Shown: positions 1 through 4,324 of the stretch, one piece after another | Layout of the letters: every line of letters starts with the position of its first letter | Numbering within the stretch: the first letter of the stretch is position 1 | Assembly: GCA_045648025.1 (NCBI GenBank) | Contig: JAZRNH010000026.1 | Location: forward strand, 1-5,311 | Origin: RGIG1681 sp045648025 | GTDB lineage: Bacteria; Bacillota; Clostridia; Christensenellales; UBA1242 | DNA length: 5,311 bases | Direction of reading: 5' to 3' | Position numbers and translations under genes: made by a program | The notes under the pieces: generated by a model | What the model was told of the DNA's origin: nothing | Databases searched by the model: none | Seen by the model: only the letters and a program-made list of their open reading frames with translations

Positions 1-1
1 G

Positions 2-175
2 GTTTATATTGAAATTGACGGTGGTGTTACACTTAAAAATGCTAAGATTCTTAGAAAAATGGGTGTAAACATTATTGTTAGCGGCTCAACAATCTTTAAT
101 TCAAAAAATATGAAAAAGACCATCAAACAATTAAAAGGAAAGGGATTCATCAACAAACTTGTTGACAGCTTTTAA
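2..175 (+). CDS. rpe: Ribulose-phosphate 3-epimerase, C-terminal fragment
   Basis: This is the last 57 codons of a gene whose start lies left of the window. Rpe interconverts ribulose 5-phosphate and xylulose 5-phosphate in the cytoplasmic pentose phosphate pathway. The fragment opens with IEIDGGVTLKNA and continues to NIIVSGSTIF. These match the two C-terminal (beta/alpha)8-barrel signatures of the family: the DGG loop carrying a catalytic aspartate, and the V(A/S)GSxIF phosphate-binding loop. A lysine-rich tail follows and the gene ends in TAA. Rpe lies just upstream of spoVM in Bacillus subtilis too (with thiN between them), which supports the call. No strong terminator follows, so its transcript could continue into spoVM. 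The family assignment is secure; catalytic competence cannot be judged from the tail alone. Confidence 0.92.
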   Translation, partial: VYIEIDGGVTLKNAKILRKMGVNIIVSGSTIFNSKNMKKTIKQLKGKGFINKLVDSF

Positions 176-179
176 TTTT

Positions 180-209
180 TTCACTAAAAATTTGGTGGTG
201 TCATATAAT
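180..209 (+). promoter_or_regulatory. Candidate promoter of spoVM (sigma-A or mother-cell sigma)
   Basis: Bases 202-210 read CATATAATA. This fits the sporulation sigma-K -10 pattern CATAnnnTA, with an AC at 183-184 placed 17 bp upstream, and it is one base off the sigma-E -10 CATACAnT. The same stretch contains a perfect sigma-A -10, TATAAT (204-209), with a weak -35 TTCACT (180-185) 18 bp upstream. The factor cannot be decided by eye. Transcription in B. subtilis spoVM is by sigma-E, which favours a mother-cell reading. The predicted start would lie only a couple of bases before the ribosome site. Confidence 0.4.
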
Positions 210-228
210 ACGGTATCGGAGGTATTTT

Positions 229-309
229 ATGACTATTGTTTGCATTAAAGCACCAAAGTTTTTGGGTGGATTTTTAAAATTGTTTGTTAAGGATAAAAAA
301 TCTAAATAA
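229..309 (+). CDS. spoVM: Stage V sporulation protein SpoVM (26 aa)
   Basis: This is a 26-codon gene with a strong ribosome site, GGAGG at 218-222, six bases before ATG. The peptide begins MTIVCIKAPKFLGG. SpoVM of B. subtilis is also 26 residues and has IKLPKFLGG at the same positions (6-14), including Pro9, Lys10 and Gly13-Gly14. The second half is hydrophobic then basic (FLKLFVKDKKSK), as expected for an amphipathic membrane-surface helix. In known systems SpoVM sits on the positively curved forespore outer membrane, recruits the coat ATPase SpoIVA and is needed for coat and cortex formation. Position just after rpe and near rpmB matches B. subtilis synteny, though thiN is absent. Motif, exact length, ribosome site and context agree. 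It is easily missed by gene callers because of its size. Confidence 0.9.
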   Translation: MTIVCIKAPKFLGGFLKLFVKDKKSK

Positions 310-327
310 TAATTATTTTTATATAAC

Positions 328-358
328 AAAAAAGATGACTTTGTAGTCATCTTTTTTT
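328..358 (+). terminator. Intrinsic terminator after spoVM
   Basis: The stem GATGACT (334-340) pairs with AGTCATC (345-351) around a TTGT loop. It is extended outward by six A-T pairs (328-333 with 352-357), and the 3' side is a run of seven T. This ends the rpe/spoVM transcript and isolates it from the next gene, which has its own promoter. Confidence 0.9.
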
Positions 359-381
359 ATTGTTGTTTTTTGTAAAAAGTA

Positions 382-410
382 TTGAATTTTTGTGATCGTT
401 ATGGTATAAT
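382..410 (+). promoter_or_regulatory. Sigma-A promoter of the 413-codon gene
   Basis: The -35 is TTGAAT (382-387) and the -10 is a perfect TATAAT (405-410), with a 17 bp spacer. A TG at 402-403 makes it an extended -10. The predicted start is near 417, giving a leader of about 28 bases before the ATG at 445, with GGGAGG at 433-438. It is the best-looking vegetative promoter in the window. Confidence 0.8.
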
Positions 411-444
411 ATAATAACTAAATAAGTGCAAAGGGAGGCTTATT

Positions 445-1686
445 ATGGCAATTTATTCAGATGCTATTAAGCAAATCTTAAAATCAATCAACTCGGATAT
501 TCTTCCAACAGATACATCTGTTACAAGAAAACCAGTTAACAAAGTTGGAATCACTCACTTTGTTGACCATGTTCCACTTAAATTTGAACATCCAACTAGC
601 ACAGAAAAAACATCAACAACCACAAAATTTGGCTTTGCTATTGATGATTCAGCTGAACTTTATTGGCCACACCATGTGAAGGAATATAATGTTCCATCTG
701 TTGGTGAAATTATTGATAGAATTCTTGTGAGCAGTGTTTTAGAAGCAGCACCTGTTCCTCTTGAAACATATGCGGTTTCATTTGATAGAGGTGAAGGTGT
801 GCCAACATTTGTTTCATCAAGTGCAATTGACTTAAACTCACTTTTAATTAAAGATGAAAATGTTCCTGTAAAAACAATTCGTTTCGACAGATTTTTATCT
901 GCATGTGGATACAATGATACTTATCCTGATTTGCATAGTTTTGCCGATATTCAGGACTTTATTAACAATCCAAAGGTTAACCAATTTTTAACACCAAGAG
1001 CAATTATGCAAGTTGTTCTTGCATCATACTTTATTCCAAATGCAATTGGTGAAACTGATGCCAACTCAAGAAACATCATTTTAGCAGATACAACACTTAC
1101 AGGAAAATATGATGTTGCTTTTAGAATCGATGCCGAAAGCAACACATATATTAGAGATAAATATAACGAAAGATCTGGCAAAAAGAGAGTTCCTAAGGGA
1201 ATTTATACCGACAATGAAGAACTTGATACTTTCTTAATGCATATTAAAAATAAAACAGGTGGTCCAACAAAAATTGACTGGGAGCTTTTTGCAGGATTTT
1301 TGAATCTCACAGAATACTTTGTTTCAAGAAGCACTCTTGATGATGCAATTTCAAACAGAGGTTACAAAAGAAACCAATTCAGATATGATCCATCAAAAGA
1401 TGCTGCCGAAGGAAACTATTTTGCATCTGCAAGAAGACTTTCTGCTGATGCTTATGGTGAATTTTCAGAAGCAACTATTACAAGAGCTAAAAACTTTATG
1501 CAATTAACAAGAAATGCCTTAGGTGGTCTTGTTTATCCAAAATATTTAAATGATGCATTTGTTAGCGAACCAAGAGCATCAAAACTTGAAACCGCATATT
1601 ATGACAAACACGGTCATATATTTGATAAAAAGGGAAATATTATTGATCCTAAACAATTTTCTGAAAGACAACCAGGTTTAGATTAA
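445..1686 (+). CDS. Hypothetical protein, 413 aa, possible HipA/CtkA-like kinase fold
   Basis: I do not recognise this protein as a named family. The start is secure: GGGAGG lies six bases before ATG, behind a strong promoter, and the gene is monocistronic between two terminators. No signal peptide or membrane segment is seen, so it is probably cytoplasmic. Residues 201-213 read IGETDANSRNIIL, and 222-230 read YDVAFRIDA. An Asp205-x4-Asn210 pair followed about 20 residues later by Asp229 resembles the catalytic loop and metal-binding Asp of HipA/CtkA-type kinases. Residues 85-110, a helix with Glu88 and then APVPLETY, resemble their C-helix and following strand. No clear glycine-rich nucleotide loop is visible. 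The C-terminus carries a short near-repeat, DKHGHIF then DKKGNII (387-400). The kinase idea is inference only; an unrelated fold is possible. Base composition resembles the neighbours. Confidence 0.85.
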   Translation: MAIYSDAIKQILKSINSDILPTDTSVTRKPVNKVGITHFVDHVPLKFEHPTSTEKTSTTTKFGFAIDDSAELYWPHHVKEYNVPSVGEIIDRILVSSVLEAAPVPLETYAVSFDRGEGVPTFVSSSAIDLNSLLIKDENVPVKTIRFDRFLSACGYNDTYPDLHSFADIQDFINNPKVNQFLTPRAIMQVVLASYFIPNAIGETDANSRNIILADTTLTGKYDVAFRIDAESNTYIRDKYNERSGKKRVPKGIYTDNEELDTFLMHIKNKTGGPTKIDWELFAGFLNLTEYFVSRSTLDDAISNRGYKRNQFRYDPSKDAAEGNYFASARRLSADAYGEFSEATITRAKNFMQLTRNALGGLVYPKYLNDAFVSEPRASKLETAYYDKHGHIFDKKGNIIDPKQFSERQPGLD

Positions 1687-1703
1687 ATTTAAAATTTGAA
1701 AAC

Positions 1704-1737
1704 AAAAAGTGATAGGGAAATCCTATCACTTTTTTTT
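1704..1737. terminator. Bidirectional terminator between convergent genes
   Basis: The stem AGTGATAGG (1708-1716) pairs with CCTATCACT (1722-1730), with a 5-base loop. Four more A-T pairs extend it outward. A T run (1731-1737) serves the plus strand, and the A run at 1704-1708 supplies a T run for the minus strand. It ends both the 413-codon gene and sufB, whose TAA overlaps its edge. Confidence 0.85.
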
Positions 1738-2659
1738 ATCTTAAAAATCCTTTAATAATTTCATCTTCGGCTTGTTTTTCAGTTAAACCCAAGGTTTGAA
1801 GTTTGATAAGCTGTTCACCAGCAATTTTTCCAATTGCAGCTTCGTGAATAAGTGAAGCATCTGCAACGGTTGCTGTGATTTCTGGTTTTGCAATAATTTT
1901 TGCATTATCCATAATAATTGCATCACATTCGGTGTGTCCATAACATTTATTGTTTCCGTTAACAGTTGAAACATATATTTGTTGACTGTTATCTTTTGCA
2001 ACCGCTCTTGAAACAATGTGAGCAGAAGAGTCTTTTCCATTTAAATCAAGATTAAACTTTGTTTCAGCATAATCATCTGTATCTGTCATAATCTTTTCAT
2101 TAATCTCAAGTTTAGCCCCGTCATCTAAAACAGCATTAGTTTCTCTGATTGCAGAAGTTACACCACCAAGTTGAACGGTTTCCATCTTTAAATAAGAATT
2201 CTTTTTAAGTTCAATGTTTGTTATTGGATTTAAAATTCTTTTTCCTTTGCCGTCACCAACAGCAATATGTTTTTCAACATAAGAAACTTTTGAGTTTTCT
2301 TTTAAATAAAATGAATGAACTCCGTCATGACCACTATCTTTTTCTGAGCCACAAGCAATTCCACATCCAGCAACAATTGTTATATCACAGTCTTTTCCGA
2401 TATAAAAATCATTATAAACAAGATCATGAAGACCAGCTTTTGCAATGATTACTGGAATATGAAGACTTTCGTTTTTTGTTCCATCTTTAACAATGATATC
2501 AATGCCTGGTTTGTCTTTTTTTGTAACAATTTCAATGTTGGCAGATTCATTTCTTGAAACAAGTTCGCCATCTTTTCTAATATTATAAGCACCTTCTGGA
2601 ATATCATGCAAATCTGAAATCGATTTAAGCAATTCTTTATCTATTTTATTAAGCTCCAT
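1736..2659 (-). CDS. sufB: SufB/SufD-family Fe-S cluster scaffold protein (short, SmsB-like)
   Basis: This is a SufBD-core scaffold of 307 residues, clearly shorter than canonical SufB (roughly 460-490). It lacks the long N-terminal region. The C-terminal part carries the family signature: ECDAII with Cys245, then LIHEAAIGKI with His272-Glu273, EQLIKLQTLGLTEKQAE and a final GF motif. Aligned by eye, Cys245 and Glu273 match E. coli SufB Cys405 and Glu434, residues implicated in cluster assembly. A second motif, GCGIACGSEKDSGHDGVH (98-115), adds cysteines and histidines. The gene overlaps sufC by one base (TAATG), and its GGAGG lies inside the end of sufC, so the two are translationally coupled. 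It should form a complex with SufC that builds Fe-S clusters in the cytoplasm. With only one SufB/D gene, a SufB2C2-type assembly is inferred. The name sufD is also defensible. Confidence 0.88.
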   Translation of the reverse strand: MELNKIDKELLKSISDLHDIPEGAYNIRKDGELVSRNESANIEIVTKKDKPGIDIIVKDGTKNESLHIPVIIAKAGLHDLVYNDFYIGKDCDITIVAGCGIACGSEKDSGHDGVHSFYLKENSKVSYVEKHIAVGDGKGKRILNPITNIELKKNSYLKMETVQLGGVTSAIRETNAVLDDGAKLEINEKIMTDTDDYAETKFNLDLNGKDSSAHIVSRAVAKDNSQQIYVSTVNGNNKCYGHTECDAIIMDNAKIIAKPEITATVADASLIHEAAIGKIAGEQLIKLQTLGLTEKQAEDEIIKGFLR

Positions 2660-3384
2660 TATTCCACCTCCTCAAGTCTTGAGCAAGATGAATAAATTTC
2701 TGAAAGGGAAGATAATACTGTTTGCTTATTTCCCTTAGTTTTAACTTCACCTGCAGAAAGCACAATAATTTCATCTGCAATGTCTAAAATTCTTTCTTGG
2801 TGAGATATAATAATGAATCCGCATTTATATTTATCTTTAAGATTTTTAAATGTTTTGATTAAACTATTAAAACTCCAAAGGTCGATTCCAGCTTCTGGTT
2901 CATCAAAAATGGCAAGTTCACTTTCTCTTGCAACAATGGTTGCGATTTCAATTCTTTTAAGCTCTCCACCAGAAAGTGAGCCATCAATCTCTCTATCAAT
3001 ATAATCTCTTGCACAAAGACCAACATCTGAAAGATATTTACAAGCATCAGCAACTGACACTTCTTTTTGAGCGGCAAGGGAAATCATTTGTTTTACTGTG
3101 ATACCTTTAAACTTAACTGGTTGTTGAAAAGCAAAACTAATTCCAAGTTTAGCTCTTTCAGTAATTGAAAGGTTAGTGATATCTTTTCCATTAAAAATGA
3201 TTTTTCCGCTAGTTGGTTTGTTGATACCCATAATGATTTTTGCAAGTGTTGACTTGCCAGAACCATTTGGACCAGTGATTACAAAAAATTTATCATCTTC
3301 AATTGTTAAGTTGATATTTTTTAAAATGTCTTTGGTTTTTCTGTTTTCTTTGACAGAAAAGCATATATCTTTAAGTTCTAACAT
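2659..3384 (-). CDS. sufC: Fe-S cluster assembly ATPase SufC
   Basis: This is a 241-residue ABC-type ATPase of normal SufC length (about 250) with every nucleotide-binding motif. Walker A is GPNGSGKST (38-46), the Q-loop is FQQP (86-89), and the signature is LSGGELKRIEIA (137-148). Walker B plus the catalytic Glu is LAIFDEPEAGID (157-168, Glu162), and the H-loop is SHQ with His195. The DEPxAGID form and the KRIEI segment after LSGG are typical of SufC rather than of a transport ATPase, and there is no permease partner. It powers conformational change of the SufB/D scaffold during cluster assembly. The start has GGAGG (minus strand, 3393-3389) four bases before ATG. It is first in a two-gene operon with sufB; no sufS, sufU or Rrf2-type regulator is in the window. 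Confidence 0.93.
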   Translation of the reverse strand: MLELKDICFSVKENRKTKDILKNINLTIEDDKFFVITGPNGSGKSTLAKIIMGINKPTSGKIIFNGKDITNLSITERAKLGISFAFQQPVKFKGITVKQMISLAAQKEVSVADACKYLSDVGLCARDYIDREIDGSLSGGELKRIEIATIVARESELAIFDEPEAGIDLWSFNSLIKTFKNLKDKYKCGFIIISHQERILDIADEIIVLSAGEVKTKGNKQTVLSSLSEIYSSCSRLEEVE

Positions 3385-3399
3385 AATGCCTCCAAATCA

Positions 3400-3427
3400 A
3401 TTATAACCTAATTTGCTAAGATTGCAA
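3400..3427 (-). promoter_or_regulatory. Candidate sigma-A promoter of sufCB
   Basis: On the minus strand, TTGCAA (3427-3422) is followed 16 bp later by a perfect TATAAT (3405-3400). The predicted transcription start falls near 3393, at the first base of the GGAGG site, so the leader would be only about ten bases. The upstream rpmB terminator means sufC needs its own promoter, and this is the only good candidate in the gap. Confidence 0.6.
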
Positions 3428-3441
3428 ATAGTTTTTTTGAT

Positions 3442-3468
3442 AAAAAAAATTCTAGGGAAACCCTAGAA
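3442..3468 (-). terminator. Intrinsic terminator of rpmB
   Basis: An 8 bp stem, TTCTAGGG (3450-3457) with CCCTAGAA (3461-3468), closes an AAA loop. On the minus strand it is followed directly by eight T (complement of A 3442-3449). It lies just after rpmB and before the sufC promoter. There is no T run on the plus-strand side, so it acts in one direction. Confidence 0.85.
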
Positions 3469-3489
3469 CTTTATGTAGTAAAATTTAAA

Positions 3490-3675
3490 TTACTTATCTT
3501 TTTTTGAACCTTTCATACACTTTGTGCAAACATAAGTGTTAACAACTTTTCCATCGATTTCAACAGTTGTTTTATGAATATTTGGTCTAAAAACTCTTTT
3601 TGATATATTTAATGCATGGCTACGAGAATTTCCTGCACTCGCACCTTTGCCACAAATACTACAAACTCTACTCAT
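3490..3675 (-). CDS. rpmB: 50S ribosomal protein L28 (bL28), zinc-binding form
   Basis: This is a 61-residue basic protein of standard bL28 length. It has Cys5-x2-Cys8 near the start and Cys50-x2-Cys53 near the end, the zinc-binding 'C+' version of the protein. The centre carries the family pattern NSRSHALNISKRVFRPNI (16-33). L28 is a structural protein of the large ribosomal subunit. The start is set by AGGAGGT (3689-3683 on the minus strand) seven bases before ATG. It is transcribed alone, opposite to the flanking Asp23 and spoVM genes. The same inverted orientation between spoVM and the Asp23 gene is found in B. subtilis. The call is secure. Because this is the cysteine-containing form, a zinc-independent paralogue elsewhere in the genome is possible but cannot be seen here. 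Confidence 0.96.
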   Translation of the reverse strand: MSRVCSICGKGASAGNSRSHALNISKRVFRPNIHKTTVEIDGKVVNTYVCTKCMKGSKKDK

Positions 3676-3719
3676 AAGTTCTACCTCCTATGGGATTTAT
3701 ATCATAATACCTAACATAT

Positions 3720-3746
3720 ATTATCACACCATTAAAAATTTTGCAA
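3720..3746 (-). promoter_or_regulatory. Candidate promoter of rpmB
   Basis: The minus strand shows TTGCAA (3746-3741) and GATAAT (3725-3720) preceded by TGT, an extended -10. The spacer is only 15 bp, shorter than ideal, so the -35 assignment is weaker than the -10. A TAATAT two bases further downstream gives a 17 bp spacer but a poorer hexamer. Confidence 0.42.
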
Positions 3747-3804
3747 GTATATATCACAAAATTGTTGAAATTTTTATAAAATAACTAAATATTGTGATTA
3801 TTTC

Positions 3805-3833
3805 TTGATTTTTTCAGAAGTATAGTATATTAT
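3805..3833 (+). promoter_or_regulatory. Sigma-A promoter of the Asp23-fakA genes
   Basis: The -35 TTGATT (3805-3810) and -10 TATTAT (3828-3833) have an exact 17 bp spacer. Transcription should start near 3840, leaving a leader of about 60 bases with a small hairpin before the ribosome site GGAG (3891-3894). Confidence 0.65.
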
Positions 3834-3853
3834 TATGGTAAGTTTGTAGGCTC

Positions 3854-3875
3854 TCTTTGTGTCCACTCACAGAGA
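3854..3875 (+). other. Leader hairpin upstream of the Asp23 gene
   Basis: TCTTTGTG (3854-3861) can pair with CACAGAGA (3868-3875), with one G-T pair and a 6-base loop. It lies in the predicted 5' leader, about 15 bases before the ribosome site. No T run follows, so it is not a terminator. It may stabilise the mRNA or be incidental. Confidence 0.4.
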
Positions 3876-3900
3876 AAGTCAATTTAAAAAGGAGACAAAT

Positions 3901-4251
3901 ATGTCAGTTAATACAGTTAACTCTTACGGAAAAATTTCTGTTACAGATGATGCAGTTGCTTTGATTGTGGCTCATTCAGCTTTAGATGTTTATGGTGTTG
4001 TTGACCTTGTTACAAACAAGTTTTCTGACTCACTTCGTGAACTCTTTAAAAAATCATATAAGCCAAAGGGCATTAAAATCACAACCATCTCAGACAGAAT
4101 TATCATCGACCTTGACATCATCTTGAAATACGGTGTTAGCATTAATGCAGTTGCTGAATCTGTTAGACGACTTGTTAAATACAATGTTGAACAGTTTACT
4201 GGTATGCTTGTTGACTCAGTTAATATAAATGTAGTTGGTGTTAAGGTTTAA
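3901..4251 (+). CDS. Asp23/Gls24 family envelope stress protein (YloU-like)
   Basis: This is a 116-residue protein of the Asp23/Gls24 (DUF322) family. It opens with YGKISVTDDAVALIVAHSA, which matches the family's typical N-terminal G.I.I...V...IA..A pattern. It continues with GVVDL, KGIKI, DLDIILKYGVSI and the closing VNINVVGVKV. There is no signal peptide or membrane segment. The ATG at 3901 is chosen because GGAG lies six bases upstream at 3891-3894. An in-frame GTG at 3859 would extend it by 14 residues but lies in the leader hairpin without a ribosome site. The family includes staphylococcal Asp23, a membrane-associated alkaline-shock protein. YloU-type members sit next to YloV/FakA across Bacillota, as here, which suggests a link with fatty-acid activation or envelope upkeep. 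The exact function is not established. Confidence 0.9.
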   Translation: MSVNTVNSYGKISVTDDAVALIVAHSALDVYGVVDLVTNKFSDSLRELFKKSYKPKGIKITTISDRIIIDLDIILKYGVSINAVAESVRRLVKYNVEQFTGMLVDSVNINVVGVKV

Positions 4252-4278
4252 AGCAAACTCAGCTTTGCTGTTTTGCTT
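4251..4278 (+). other. Imperfect hairpin with TTTGCT repeats between the Asp23 gene and fakA
   Basis: AAGCAAA (4251-4257) pairs with TTTGCTT (4272-4278). Inside it, CAGC (4260-4263) pairs with GCTG (4267-4270) around a TTT loop. TTTGCT occurs three times (4264, 4272, 4277), so the left arm has alternative partners. It starts at the stop codon of the Asp23 gene. The 3' side is T-rich but has no clean T run, so it could be a leaky terminator, a processing site or a stability element. Confidence 0.42.
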
Positions 4279-4324
4279 TGCTTAAAACACCTGTTTAATA
4301 ACGGTTTTAGGAGAAAAGATTTTA

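Noticed and set aside
174..192. A/T-only hairpin just after the rpe stop as a possible terminator
   Set aside because: The 7 bp stem has no G-C pairs and no T run follows, so it is unlikely to end transcription.
1319..1507. Small plus-strand frame inside the 413-codon gene
   Set aside because: It is an out-of-frame shadow without a ribosome site or conserved features.
445..1686. A HipBA-type toxin-antitoxin module
   Set aside because: No HipB-like DNA-binding gene is adjacent and the kinase motifs are only faint, so a toxin-antitoxin call is not supported.
2659..3384. A transport ABC ATPase
   Set aside because: The LSGGELKRIEI and DEPEAGID forms, and coupling to a SufB/D-family gene with no permease, indicate SufC.
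3859..3900. Upstream GTG start that would extend the Asp23 protein by 14 residues
   Set aside because: It lies within the leader hairpin with no ribosome site, whereas ATG at 3901 has GGAG at the right distance and the family's N-terminus begins there.
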